Shown here piece by piece: positions 35,116 to 48,233 of a stretch of 64,000 nt of DNA. Location: positions 1-64,000 of the forward strand of contig NC_022124.1 in the NCBI RefSeq assembly GCF_000163055.2, in the 5' to 3' direction. Under the pieces are notes generated by a model, which was not told where the DNA came from, ran no database searches, and was given only the letters and a program-made list of their open reading frames with translations. Position 1 is the first letter of the stretch. The number at the start of each line of letters is the position of its first letter. The translations under genes and the position numbers were made by a program. The DNA is from Prevotella sp. oral taxon 299 str. F0039 (GTDB lineage Bacteria; Bacteroidota; Bacteroidia; Bacteroidales; Bacteroidaceae).

Positions 35116-35808
35116 TTATTCTTTTTTCTTTTTTCTTTTTTCTGTGTCCAATTGAGATTGTTTACTACCTTCGCTCTTGGGTGTTTGGGGTAAGGTGTCG
35201 GGTGGTATTTCTGTTGTAGGTTTTAGCTTCTCTTGGCAACCCAAAATCATGTTGAGGATTTGTTGTTCGTGAATGTTGGGCAAGTTGTTGTCGTTATAGC
35301 TTTTAATTGATTGCTCGAAGGCATTGAGTGCCAACTGCCATTCTTCGTTAAAGAGATGGCAAAAGCCTATTCTATAATAGATATAACCCTTCTCTTTGTT
35401 GTCGGATAGGGGCAAGCCTTGCTCGAAATTGCTGAGAGCTTGTTTGTAGTTTTGCTCTTGAAAGTGACTTTCTGCGTTGATAAAATAATACACTGCTTGC
35501 TCACGAGGGGCGAAAACGATGAGCGATTGCAAAAGAGTGTCGAGCGTTTCGGTGGTTTTCTTAAAATCGTTGTCGTGATAATAGCACACAGCCATATATG
35601 CTTTAAATCGAGGATTTAAAACATATCTATTGTTGAGTTGTTCGAAAAAGAGTAGTGCCTCGTGATATTTGCTTCCTTGATAATAATCTATAGCTTTTGC
35701 TAAAAGCTCTTTATCGTTGTTTTGTTGACGTTTATTTTGTGCCAAAATGCAGGTAGGCAAGATTATGAACAAGAGGAGTGCAACAAGCTGTTTGACTCTA
35801 ATGATCAT
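35116..35808 (-). CDS. Exported TPR-repeat protein
   Basis: A 230-residue protein with a signal peptide (LVALLLFIILPTCILAQ) and about four tetratricopeptide repeats, for example AIDYYQGSKYHEALLFFEQL, AESHFQEQNYKQALSNFEQG and IGFCHLFNEEWQLALNAFEQ. The last ~35 residues are a Pro/Lys-rich tail ending KRKKKKE. It lies 4 bp downstream of the M64 peptidase gene, so the two are co-transcribed and possibly act together. TPRs imply a scaffold or binding role; no enzyme motif is seen. Confidence 0.8.
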   Translation of the reverse strand: MIIRVKQLVALLLFIILPTCILAQNKRQQNNDKELLAKAIDYYQGSKYHEALLFFEQLNNRYVLNPRFKAYMAVCYYHDNDFKKTTETLDTLLQSLIVFAPREQAVYYFINAESHFQEQNYKQALSNFEQGLPLSDNKEKGYIYYRIGFCHLFNEEWQLALNAFEQSIKSYNDNNLPNIHEQQILNMILGCQEKLKPTTEIPPDTLPQTPKSEGSKQSQLDTEKRKKKKE

Positions 35809-35812
35809 TCAA

Positions 35813-37084
35813 TTACTTGGTGTAGAAATTAATAACATCGGTTAATGCCTTGCGGCAAACAGTGCAAAAATTAGGAATGTCGTTTGCTCTCATTCGGCAA
35901 TTACGTTCGCCTCGATACACACCTTTTAGCGAATAGCCTGCGCCCTCGAATGCTCCGAGTGTGTATTTTTTATTGTTGAGCGGTGTAGGTATGGGTGTTT
36001 GGGGGTCTAATAGGTTTTTCCATTTCTTGTCGAACTGCACCAATGTGGTGATATTAGGCTCCCATGGCTCAATATCTAACGGATACATGTTGAGCTGTTC
36101 TTGCTCGTATGCATACTCATCTGCTAGTCCTGCAAAGCTATGTCCAAACTCATGAACCACCACAGGCAAGAAAGATTTGTGGTTACAGCTAGATAAATTA
36201 TAGAAATTAAGAATGCCACCGCCACCATATTCAGATGTGTTTACAAGTATAATAATGTGCTCGTAGGGTAAACCAGCAAGCCATTGATGAATCTTTTTAA
36301 CATGAAGTGTGGTTAAATAGCGATCGCTATAAAAGGTATCGAAGCTGCTTTGTAGGGCAGTTTCTTTCCAAATGCCTTTTGAAGGGATGCTTGTTCCACT
36401 GTCTTTAGAAGGAGATTTTACTGCTATGATATTGAATTTGCTTTGCAATTCTTTAAAAGGTTCGTGAGCAAACAAAGCCTCAGTGGCTCTTTTTGCATCG
36501 TTTATAAAAGCTGGCATCTCGCTTTCTGTATAGCCTTCTGCAAGATATGCTATTTTAATACACTTATTGGTGTCGGCTGCTTGATGTATAGTTTCGAAAG
36601 GGGTGAGGTCTTTCAATCCATCTTGACGAATGAGAATGTCGTTGGGATTGATAGTGTGTGTAAACGAAATGGTTTTCTCTCGTCGATTATTAATCATGTA
36701 TACTTCTACATCTACAGCCTCTTTAGGCATAGGAATAAGTAGAACATTTTCGAAACTTCTATCTACTTTCAACGCTTCGTCGTAGGTAATCCATTCTTGA
36801 AACAAGGTAGAGAACGAGTTAAGATAAATAAGTTGCTTTGTATTATGTAGGCGAACGGCTATTTGTGCGTTGCCTTCTACGGGGATTTTATTAAGATTTT
36901 GGCGTTTACCAAACCAACGTGGCGACATAGTTAGCTGGTCTAATGCTATGCTTTGTTTATGTGCATTTCCGCTGAAAGTATAGGCAATGCGAAGGGTAGA
37001 GTCGCTAAATAATTTGTTAAAGTCTTGTGCCTTAGATGTCATTGCACAGAAAATTACAACGAGGAGTAATGTAATATGTCGCAT
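35813..37084 (-). CDS. M64-family (IgA peptidase-like) metallopeptidase
   Basis: A 423-residue exported zinc peptidase of family M64, first known from a Clostridium ramosum IgA protease. After a signal peptide (HITLLLVVIFCAMTSKAQD) comes an N-terminal beta domain, then the catalytic part with KIAYLAEGYTESEMPAF and the zinc motif HEFGHSFAGLADEY. The two His and the Glu of HEFGH are present, with the downstream Asp-Glu usual in the family. Actual cleavage of IgA cannot be inferred; many gut and oral Bacteroidetes carry such genes. It leads an operon with the TPR gene. Confidence 0.9.
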   Translation of the reverse strand: MRHITLLLVVIFCAMTSKAQDFNKLFSDSTLRIAYTFSGNAHKQSIALDQLTMSPRWFGKRQNLNKIPVEGNAQIAVRLHNTKQLIYLNSFSTLFQEWITYDEALKVDRSFENVLLIPMPKEAVDVEVYMINNRREKTISFTHTINPNDILIRQDGLKDLTPFETIHQAADTNKCIKIAYLAEGYTESEMPAFINDAKRATEALFAHEPFKELQSKFNIIAVKSPSKDSGTSIPSKGIWKETALQSSFDTFYSDRYLTTLHVKKIHQWLAGLPYEHIIILVNTSEYGGGGILNFYNLSSCNHKSFLPVVVHEFGHSFAGLADEYAYEQEQLNMYPLDIEPWEPNITTLVQFDKKWKNLLDPQTPIPTPLNNKKYTLGAFEGAGYSLKGVYRGERNCRMRANDIPNFCTVCRKALTDVINFYTK

Positions 37085-37124
37085 TTTGTTTGATGTTTAA
37101 TAGTTACCGATTATTGTTTTACTT

Positions 37125-37155
37125 CGAAAATACTAATCAAAGTTGTGTTTACAAA
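37125..37155 (-). promoter_or_regulatory. Promoter of the M64-TPR operon
   Basis: On the minus strand TTTG (37152-37155), 19-bp spacer, TATTTTCG (37125-37132; one mismatch). The predicted start is about 34 nt before the M64 ATG. Confidence 0.6.
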
Positions 37156-37171
37156 CTTAATAAAAAAAACT

Positions 37172-37193
37172 GAAAAGCATTGTTTTTAGTCGT
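37172..37193. repeat. Single unit of the 22-bp palindromic repeat
   Basis: GAAAAGCATTGTTTTTAGTC.. carries the core AAAAGCATTGTTTTT seen in the four arrays, here as one isolated copy between the divergent M64 and glycosyltransferase genes. The remainder of 37194-37521 shows no supported gene. Confidence 0.4.
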
Positions 37194-37521
37194 GTTATAT
37201 GGTGTTTTACCTCTTGTGTTGTGTGGAATTAGAGGGATTGAGTATAGAACTAGTGTTGGTGATGAGTCTTTGGGAACTATAAAAACTACCCATGTAAAGG
37301 CTTTATTGCCAGATAGAATACCTGCAAAAAACTTAAATAAACTACAATGTGTACTTGAAAAATAAATGAAAAGAACTTTATGTAATTTTTTATTACATGA
37401 ACGATGTCGATTTTTTGATAAAAAATGATATCAATCTTGATAATAATAACACAAAATATTCTCACTAAAAAGGATGGTTGACAAAGAAAAGGTAAGAGAG
37501 GAGAAAAACTAAAAGAGGGTG

Positions 37522-37552
37522 TTTGTTATTTATGCAAAAAGAACTATCTTTG
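37522..37552 (+). promoter_or_regulatory. Promoter of the glycosyltransferase gene
   Basis: TTTG (37522-37525), 19-bp spacer, TATCTTTG (37545-37552): an exact match to the Bacteroidetes consensus. The predicted leader is only about 12-15 nt before the ATG at 37572. Confidence 0.75.
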
Positions 37553-37571
37553 CTAGAAATTACTTGAACTT

Positions 37572-38510
37572 ATGGATAAAGAAAAGACTTTTGATGTGAT
37601 TTCTGTGGTTATACCTATTTATAATGCAGAAGATACACTTCGTGCATGTATACAAAGTGTTTTAGTACAATCTTATTTTAAGTTTGAGTTGATTTTAGTA
37701 GACGATGGTAGTATTGACAATAGTGGTACGATATGTGACGAATATGCAGACAATGATAAGATCACCATTATTCACCAACCAAATAAAGGTCGCACTGCAG
37801 CAAGATATGAAGGAGTAAAGCAAGCAAAAGGAGAATGGATAACCTTTGTTGATGCTGATGACGAATTGGAACAATATGCGCTTGCACGTTTTTCTGAACG
37901 TATTAATAACGATACCGATATTATTTTTGGAAACGGACAATCTTTATCTATACCATATAGAAAAAATATAGAGATTCATACATTCCGACACCTAGCAGTA
38001 CTTGGAGAAGGAACAATTGGTGTTCCTTGGGGAAGTTTGTTTAGAAAGAAATTACTAACACCCTTTGTCTTTGACTTGCCTAAGGAACTGGAGATGGGAG
38101 AAGACTATATCTATTGGTTGAGAATGATTTTCCATACAGAGCGACCAGTTGCCATTATTAAGGAGAATCTTTACCGTAAAGGAGCAGAACATACAAGTAA
38201 TGACTACCATTGGACGGCAAGCTACTGTCATTTGCTCAATGGCTTACGTATGAAATCAATACCGCAGGAACAGCAAGAAGAATTTCTTGTTGATACCATA
38301 AAAGACCGTATTGTCAACCTTTTGGCTGTTGCTCTGTGTGAACCTCGTGCAAAATGGATTCACCATTCATTTTATACAGAACTTCGGGAAGATATGAAGA
38401 AGGTTGGTGTTACTTTCACACTCAAACAGAAGTTCTTTCTTTTCCTACTCAATCATAGTCTTCGTCGATTATATATTCTACTTTCAAAGAAGATACATAG
38501 TGGAGAATAA
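37572..38510 (+). CDS. Family 2 glycosyltransferase
   Basis: A 312-residue cytoplasmic or membrane-associated GT-A glycosyltransferase. The N-terminal nucleotide-binding part is SVVIPIYNAEDTLRACIQSV then LILVDDGSIDNSGTICDEYA, the metal-binding DxD region is WITFVDADDELE, and the acceptor region contains LEMGEDYIYWLRM with the ED pair typical of GT2 enzymes. It is a single gene, not in a polysaccharide cluster, so donor and acceptor are unknown. The C-terminal region is helical without obvious membrane spans. Confidence 0.9.
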   Translation: MDKEKTFDVISVVIPIYNAEDTLRACIQSVLVQSYFKFELILVDDGSIDNSGTICDEYADNDKITIIHQPNKGRTAARYEGVKQAKGEWITFVDADDELEQYALARFSERINNDTDIIFGNGQSLSIPYRKNIEIHTFRHLAVLGEGTIGVPWGSLFRKKLLTPFVFDLPKELEMGEDYIYWLRMIFHTERPVAIIKENLYRKGAEHTSNDYHWTASYCHLLNGLRMKSIPQEQQEEFLVDTIKDRIVNLLAVALCEPRAKWIHHSFYTELREDMKKVGVTFTLKQKFFLFLLNHSLRRLYILLSKKIHSGE

Positions 38511-38879
38511 AGTGTAGAGGTTACCTCTATCAAGACGTTCTCATTTTCTCTATTTTACAAAATGTTTGCTTACTAACAAGATAATTTATACAGGTGTTGA
38601 CGAGCTCAAAAAGTTGGTAAAAGTATTGCAGAAAGAATGTAGAAGTAAATGCTTCTGCTTAGAATAATAAAACACAAAGAGCCGTATCGAAACTCATTGT
38701 TAGAGTGGGATATGGTTCTTTGAAATACTGCAGAGAAAGAATAATCTCTCAATGAAACGATGTTGCCTTTGATTTGAAGTTTTGAAATATCTCCCCATAT
38801 AGGAGCTAATGGGGGAAGAAAGAGTGATAAATAGGAGGAAAATGGAATCTATTTATATGTAAGGATTATATTCTTCTTA
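38511..38879. other. Intergenic stretch with weak coding relics
   Basis: A small hairpin TAGAGG-TTA-CCTCTA lies at 38515-38529, just after the glycosyltransferase stop. A short frame ending near 38666 reads TGVDELKKLVKVLQKEC and may be the tail of a lost gene; I do not recognise it. Nothing else is seen. Confidence 0.3.
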
Positions 38880-39045
38880 TTATAGTTGGATAATAACCTT
38901 TCCTTGTGAGTGATGTGAGGTTACATCGTTCAATGCTTCTTCGGCTTGTTCTAATGTGTAAATGTTACCTATTTCTGGGCGTATTTTGCGAGTTTTGAGA
39001 ATAGCAGATGCTTTATCTGGTTGTACTACATTTGAAGTAACTCTT
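38880..39045 (-). pseudogene. 3' remnant of a zinc-type alcohol dehydrogenase/quinone oxidoreductase gene
   Basis: The last ~50 codons of a medium-chain dehydrogenase/reductase survive: IRPEIGNIYTLEQAEEALND, then HHSQGKVIIQL and a stop at 38880-38882. This C-terminus is characteristic of NADPH:quinone reductase-like members. Upstream, the matching sequence FSFEELLQM is in another frame with a stop, so a frameshift and loss of the whole 5' part are evident. The gene is dead. Confidence 0.6.
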
Positions 39046-39358
39046 CAAACGAAAAGTTATATACTTACTAATAGAAAGTTTATAAATATTGTTTAATGCC
39101 TTTAGAAGCAGTGAGGTTTAGGATGAAGCTTAGAGGTTTTAAGAGAAGTGATAGTCTTAATGTATTGAAATATGAATGATATCGTTTGGTATTTGCAATT
39201 AAGGATTCTTAGACAGTACATTTTTTTATTTGCTATATGTTAAGAGGACTAGATTCTTTTCCTCTATATAATATAAATAGGTGAAACTCTTTTTGTGGTT
39301 GATTTTTCCATTTGTGAATTAAAAAAGTGCATTTTTTTTGAATTTTCTCATATAATTA

Positions 39359-39390
39359 TTTGGTTTGTGTTATAAAAAGTTGTACTTTTG
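39359..39390 (+). promoter_or_regulatory. rRNA operon promoter
   Basis: TTTG (39359-39362), 20-bp spacer, TACTTTTG (39383-39390): an exact consensus promoter. It is preceded by a T- and A-rich region. The transcript leader to the 16S gene is about 210 nt. Confidence 0.85.
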
Positions 39391-39605
39391 CATCCGCTTT
39401 CGAGAGTAATCTCTGTTAGCAATAAAGATAGAGTTCTTTGAATAGATTTACATAAACAGACAAGTTAGTACAAGAGTCTTGTTGTTATTTTTTTACAACA
39501 GGGTATAAATACGAACCGTTAATTGATTATTCAATAAAGGTTATAAGGATAGTCGTTCTAAGTCAGAAAACATTCTCCTTTTGGGGAATAAATATAAGAA
39601 ATTTT

Positions 39606-41135
<1,530 letters not shown>

Positions 41136-41270
41136 TGGAGACGTCTATTATTTATAGCTTTATAGGTTATATGTATTTATAATCTTGTACTTACTTACTT
41201 GTCTTGTTTACAAGGGAAAAATGATGCTGGGCAAATCATTAGCCTTGGCACTTGAACTTAACCAGAACGA

Positions 41271-41344
41271 AGTCCTATAGCTCAGTTGGTTAGAGCGCCA
41301 CACTGATAATGTGGAGGTCGGCAGTTCAAGTCTGCCTGGGACTA
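41271..41344 (+). tRNA. tRNA-Ile (GAT)
   Basis: A 74-nt cloverleaf in the 16S-23S spacer. The acceptor stem AGTCCTA pairs with TGGGACT, the anticodon loop CTGATAA gives GAT, and the T-arm has GTTCAAG. This is the usual spacer tRNA-Ile. Confidence 0.95.
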
Positions 41345-41366
41345 CCTAAGATACAAGTTAACCCTT

Positions 41367-41440
41367 GGGGGATTAGCTCAGCTGGCTAGAGCACCTGCCT
41401 TGCACGCAGGGGGTCAACGGTTCGAATCCGTTATTCTCCA
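41367..41440 (+). tRNA. tRNA-Ala (TGC)
   Basis: A 74-nt cloverleaf. The acceptor GGGGGAT pairs with ATTCTCC, the anticodon stem CCTGC/GCAGG encloses CTTGCAC with anticodon TGC, and the T-loop is TTCGAAT. It is the second spacer tRNA, 22 bp after tRNA-Ile. Confidence 0.95.
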
Positions 41441-41567
41441 CATGTATTATGAATTTGATTCGTAATAAATAAGATCTTTGACATATTGATACAAGCAAAA
41501 CTGTAGATTAAACAAGAAATCAACAGCTGAAAGTATGAGTTAATCTTTTTTTAAGATAACTAAAGTT

Positions 41568-44470
<2,903 letters not shown>

Positions 44471-44550
44471 CACAGATTATTTTCATCCGTTTTGATTTAT
44501 TTAATCATACATTTTGCTTGTAGATATGTTATAGATGTTATAAAGAAATA

Positions 44551-44661
<111 letters not shown>

Positions 44662-44668
44662 TTTTATT

Positions 44669-44709
44669 AAAGAGAGTTTAATTGAGTAATCAGTTAAGCT
44701 CTCTTTTTT
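44669..44709 (+). terminator. rRNA operon terminator
   Basis: AAAGAGAG / CTCTCTTT stem, extended by TTTAATTGA / TCAGTTAAG with G-U pairs, followed by a T run. It lies 8 bp after the 5S gene. Confidence 0.9.
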
Positions 44710-44757
44710 GTTTAATAGGTTTTATTAAACACTAATTTAGCTACGAATTAAACCTAA

Positions 44758-44874
44758 AGAACAGGATGGAAATTACCACTACGACTACGAGGATACGAAG
44801 AGAAAATTCTAAAGCATGACTATACCAATGATGAGAATGAAAACTATTACATTGTTCGTGTGCGTTCTTGCTGA
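44758..44874 (+). pseudogene. Short coding relic downstream of the rRNA operon
   Basis: A stop-free stretch encodes TGWKLPLRLRGYEEKILKHD then YTNDENENYYIVRVRSC and a TGA at 44872-44874. The regular composition and tail suggest the 3' end of a former gene. No start codon or family is recognised. It is the left edge of an accessory stretch with IS remnants. Confidence 0.3.
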
Positions 44875-45039
44875 TAAATAAATCCTATTCATGTCTCACA
44901 AGAGAATTAAAGATTAAAGACTGAAGAGTTCGAAAAGCCTTATTACTGCTTGTGTAATTCGAAATAATTTCCGAAATTTGTGAATGCAAAGTTCCTTTTT
45001 GTTATTATTTTTTACTTATATAACGATAAAAAGTATGGG

Positions 45040-45063
45040 TTTACGCACTTTTTTAGGACACTA
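45040..45063. mobile_element. Solo IS256-family terminal inverted repeat
   Basis: Read on the minus strand, TGTCCTAAAAAAGTGCGTAA ACCC resembles the end of IS256-family elements and the right end of the IS remnant at 46410-47141. No transposase or partner end was found to its left, so it is a vestige. The promoter of the lipoprotein gene begins about 20 bp away. Confidence 0.5.
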
Positions 45064-45081
45064 GCTTTGTAATATTTTTTA

Positions 45082-45089
45082 TACCTTTG
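45082..45089 (+). promoter_or_regulatory. -7 element for the lipoprotein gene with long leader
   Basis: TACCTTTG fits TAnnTTTG; the -33 region lacks TTTG at 19-21 bp. If used, the leader would be about 285 nt, containing the structured region at 45205-45341. Confidence 0.45.
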
Positions 45090-45204
45090 CAACGAAAAAA
45101 AACGATAGCCTATGAGCAAATAAACAGACAAAAGGCATATAGATAAAAAGTGTTAGCTTGCATTCTTGTTCTTGAAATTTGCCAAATAAATTAAAGAGCC
45201 ATGA

Positions 45205-45341
45205 GAGTAAAAGTTGATGCTCACGTTAAACGGCGTGAGCTCTTACTCGTTAAAGTGGGGTAGGTGTTTGGCGGATGCCTCCAGAACGGAAGCGAAGTAA
45301 TCAGTCCATGCTTTTTATTTGTCTATATCACCCACTTTTAA
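45205..45341 (+). promoter_or_regulatory. Structured 5' leader of unknown class
   Basis: Two RNA domains are predicted by eye. The first is a hairpin with GAGTAA/TTACTC at its base and GCTCACG (45219-45225) pairing with CGTGAGC (45234-45240). The second is closed by TTAAAGTGGG (45250-45259) and CCCACTTTTAA (45331-45341), and contains the small hairpin GGC-GGAT-GCC. It lies 40 bp before the lipoprotein start codon. I cannot assign it to a known riboswitch class. Confidence 0.5.
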
Positions 45342-45381
45342 GGACTAAATAACAAATCATAAATGTAAAAAAATAAAAATA

Positions 45382-46206
45382 ATGAAGAAAAATCTAACAA
45401 TGTCCTTCCTTGTCGTAGCGGTGATGGGCACAATACTAACTGTCCTATCTTGTAGCAAGGGCGACAACGAACCCGAAACCGTCGCTGTGGTAAATCCTCA
45501 AAAAGTATTTATGAGTGGATTGCCCAAGAGTGTAGCGGGCATGACCATTCAGACAAACGAAAAAGGACAAATCATATCCATGAAGTCTGCAGACAAAAAT
45601 ATTATATTCAAGTACACAGAAGCGGTGACACGCTCTATAGCCCCGTCTCCAGATGTCATCATGACTGTAACGGGAAGGGATATCAACAAAGTTGTCTGCA
45701 ACCTGTATCTTAATAAAGATGGATATGTCCTGAAATGCGATAAAATAGACTACTACTACGAAGACAGACCAGAAACCAACCATATGTATAATTTTTCATA
45801 CGACCGTGACGGGCATCTCGTAGAGGCCACCATCAAGGGCGGAGAAGAGGTCTGGAGTTGGATATACGAAAACGGGGATATCACAAGAGTAGAAAGGACT
45901 GATCATGGCGAGAAGGACGATGAACCTTGGAAACTCTATTACACATCCGCGAGTCATTTGTCTCCCATCGTTAACAAAGGTTACCTGATGCTGTTTAACG
46001 AAAATATACCGGCAGACCTTAACGAACTATCCTTTGCTTACTTTGCAGGTATGCTCGGTACATCAACCAAGCATCTGTCTCTCCGTGTTGTAACAGGGGG
46101 GGGGGAAAGTAATTTCAGCTGGACACTGAATGAATCAAGATACCCAACTTCACTGAAGTTCATAAATCACAGAGGCAGAACTGAAAACTACTCATTTGTT
46201 TGGTAA
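45382..46206 (+). CDS. Lipoprotein with G10 tract (DUF4595-like)
   Basis: A 274-residue lipoprotein with lipobox VLSC in MGTILTVLSCSKGDNEPE. The body has repeated strand patterns such as FKYTE, YNFSYDRDGHLVEATIKGG and WSWIYENGDITRVERTD, recalling DUF4595/YD-like proteins common in Prevotella and Bacteroides; this assignment is from memory of the pattern. A run of ten G's at 46096-46105 encodes part of TGGGE. Loss of one G gives a stop after about 8 new residues and gain of one after 2, in both cases removing the last ~35 residues. The gene has a structured leader and its own terminator. Confidence 0.75.
   Translation: MKKNLTMSFLVVAVMGTILTVLSCSKGDNEPETVAVVNPQKVFMSGLPKSVAGMTIQTNEKGQIISMKSADKNIIFKYTEAVTRSIAPSPDVIMTVTGRDINKVVCNLYLNKDGYVLKCDKIDYYYEDRPETNHMYNFSYDRDGHLVEATIKGGEEVWSWIYENGDITRVERTDHGEKDDEPWKLYYTSASHLSPIVNKGYLMLFNENIPADLNELSFAYFAGMLGTSTKHLSLRVVTGGGESNFSWTLNESRYPTSLKFINHRGRTENYSFVW
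46096..46105 (+). repeat. Homopolymeric G10 tract inside the lipoprotein gene
   Basis: Ten consecutive G's in an AT-rich genome, in frame at about codon 239 of 274. It is a candidate slipped-strand phase-variation site; a sequencing length error is the alternative. Confidence 0.85.
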
Positions 46207-46254
46207 GCAAGTAGATAGAACCATCCACAATCCTATGCATAGGAGCATTCTATT

Positions 46255-46296
46255 AAAAGCTGGCGACCTCCAACAGAAGAACTCGTCAGCTTTTTT
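46255..46296 (+). terminator. Terminator of the lipoprotein gene
   Basis: AAAAGCTGGCGA / TCGTCAGCTTTT with one mismatch, then a T run; about 50 bp after the stop codon. Confidence 0.8.
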
Positions 46297-46409
46297 CTGA
46301 CTGCACGACGGCTTTCTTCATAGTTGCAATATCGTTGTAAATATAATGGGTGAATTGTTTGCACAATACCGTATTTATCACTATCTTCGTAATTAGAGAG
46401 AAATATTTC

Positions 46410-47141
46410 GGTACTCTTCTAAAAGTGTGTAAGATAAAATTTCTTTTCTTCGTTTATTATTCATATTTCTTTGTTGTTGTTCCAAAATTTCCATTGATGA
46501 ATTTTCCTTGTGTATGTTGTTTTTGTTCCTTCCATCTCTACACTTGCTAAGAGCAAAAGTGCTGACTTATTTGATTGTATTGAACTTCTCATTTTTATTG
46601 TTCTCTTGTATTTTCTATTGAGTCTTTCAATCCAATTTGTCGTATATGCACCTTTGTACTTGTATTGGAAAGATCATATAAGTAAAGTAAGCGATGTTTC
46701 GATCGGCCTTATACTTTTTCAATATTGGGTATTTCTTTTCCCATTTGGCTACAAAAGTAATAAATTGTTCATATCCCAACTAAGATTTCATCTCTTTGTT
46801 TTCTAAAGGAAAGACCTCATTAAGTTCTTCTGCCATCTGTGGTTTATCTTTATGTGAGACACAATTTAGTATTTGTCGCTTAATATGAGCTACGCAAAAC
46901 TGATGAGATGCCTTGGGGAAAGTTGCACAAACAGCATTTTCTATTCCTTGAAGTGCATCAGATACTACTAAGTCTATTTGAGCAACTCCTCGTTCTTTCA
47001 GCATTTCAAGCTCTTCCTTCCAGCATATAGCTCCCTCACTGGGATTTGTAATTGTGTAAGTTCCATTATTTCTTTATTTTAATGTTTCCAAATACAAAGA
47101 TAAGAAAAATATGGGCTTACACATTTTTTAAAGACAGTACC
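46410..47141 (-). mobile_element. Internally deleted IS256-family insertion sequence
   Basis: Imperfect terminal repeats are visible: left GGTACTCTTCTAAAAGTGTG (from 46410) and right, on the minus strand, GGTACTGTCTTTAAAAAATG (ending 47141). The 732-bp span is about half the usual 1.3 kb of this family. The 5' half of the transposase gene is missing between the right end and codon TITNPSEGA. No target duplication is evident in the flanks. Confidence 0.75.
46461..47072 (-). pseudogene. IS256-family transposase remnant
   Basis: The surviving part reads WKEELEMLKERGVAQIDLVV, SDALQGIENAVCATFPKASH then QFCVAHIKRQILN, a diagnostic mutator-type core with the catalytic Asp of VSDAL. It is followed by a TAG, then LGYEQFITFVAKWEKKYP, a frameshift, and in a third segment TNWIERLNRKYKRTIKMR up to KIHQWKFWNNN and a stop at 46461-46463. 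The N-terminal third is deleted. It cannot make an active transposase. Confidence 0.85.
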
Positions 47142-47454
47142 TCCATATGTCCTTATAAACGTAACTAATGTTGCAATATATATAAGGAAGAAAGAAGAGA
47201 CATTCTTTTTATTACAAGGTGTTCCTCTAAAGTAGTCTATCCTAGACTTACTTGTTAAACCGATTTTATTCGCTTCTAAAGCCTATTTTTTTTATTCTGT
47301 GTAACCCTCATTCGTGCAGAGTAACCATCTTAAAGAGGGAATAAAATGAGACAGAAGCGATATAAACGATGTGTTGATAGGATATAGATATATGTAAACA
47401 GAAAATCAAAAGGTCTATAAGCAACTAAAATACCAGTGTAGGTAAAAGTAAGGG
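47142..47454. other. Intergenic stretch, nothing recognised
   Basis: AT-rich DNA between the IS remnant and the terminator of the minus-strand gene at 47535. No coding pattern or RNA gene seen. Confidence 0.5.
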
Positions 47455-47498
47455 ACAAAAATAAAACTAGGAATAACCATTGTTGGCTATCCCTAGTT
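47455..47498 (-). terminator. Terminator of the two-gene unit 47535-48713
   Basis: On the minus strand AACTAGGGATAGCC / GGTTATTCCTAGTT (G-U pairs allowed) with a 6-nt loop, then TTTTATTTTTG. Confidence 0.8.
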
Positions 47499-47534
47499 GC
47501 GTTGTATCTTTGATAAAGATAGGCTTTGTGTTTC

Positions 47535-48209
47535 TTAGAATCTCACTTGAAGATTACTGAAACATTCGCCCAGTTTCTTTAAGAAATGACGACCTGTAGC
47601 TGCTGCTATAAGCTTCTTATTGAAAGGATAGAGCGAATATTTTTCTTGAGTTGGATAGAACTCAGTGCATAACTCCAATTCTCTAGTTCCCGATTCGCTT
47701 GGAATAGAGAGTGTAAAGAAAGCCGCATTTTTGATCAATTGTTTGCTTGCTGCTTGATTCTCTTTAGGGAAGATCTTAGCATTAGCTAAGCGGTCATTGT
47801 CAAAAAGATAGTGATTTTTTACCTCATCATCTTTGTCAAGCTCAATAACGTGTAAGCCGTCTTCGGCTAAAAATAAAGGAGTTGCAACATAAACAGTTCT
47901 AAATTTCACCATACCCAATGTAAGTAAGCTATACAGATAGTTTTTTACACCATTCTTCATGTGCTCTTTTGTGTCAGGAGCGTGAAATAAACAACTTACA
48001 GCAATAAGTTTTTTGCCATTTAAATGCTTTATGTAGTCTCCCATTTCTGACGTATAGAACTCTTTAATTTCTTGTTCGCTTGTGTTCTTAATGCGGTTAT
48101 CTAAGTCTTCTATAGTACCTTTAGCACTAAAGAACTTGCTGTAGAGAAAACTAAAAGAGAATGCTACTACGATAAATACTGCAATAATGATAATTTGAGT
48201 TGTTGGCAT
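47535..48209 (-). CDS. Membrane-anchored protein of unknown function
   Basis: A 224-residue protein with one N-terminal membrane helix (IIIIAVFIVVAFSFSFLYSK) and a mostly soluble remainder. Noticeable parts are KLIAVSCLFHAPDTKEHMKN, VKNYLYSLLTLGMVKFRTVY and a C-terminal KLIAAATGRHFLKKLGECF. I do not recognise the family or any catalytic motif. It lies 24 bp downstream of a second unknown membrane protein and the two form one unit with a shared terminator, so they probably work together. Confidence 0.7.
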   Translation of the reverse strand: MPTTQIIIIAVFIVVAFSFSFLYSKFFSAKGTIEDLDNRIKNTSEQEIKEFYTSEMGDYIKHLNGKKLIAVSCLFHAPDTKEHMKNGVKNYLYSLLTLGMVKFRTVYVATPLFLAEDGLHVIELDKDDEVKNHYLFDNDRLANAKIFPKENQAASKQLIKNAAFFTLSIPSESGTRELELCTEFYPTQEKYSLYPFNKKLIAAATGRHFLKKLGECFSNLQVRF

Positions 48210-48233
48210 AATAATAAATGTTTTATGTTAAGT

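Noticed and set aside
37180..37365. A 61-codon frame before the glycosyltransferase gene
   Set aside because: No recognisable domain, poor start context, and it overlaps the isolated palindromic repeat unit; no supporting context.
46350..46806. Plus-strand frames of 66 and 98 codons in the IS256 remnant
   Set aside because: They are antisense to the transposase remnant, whose conserved motifs are on the minus strand.
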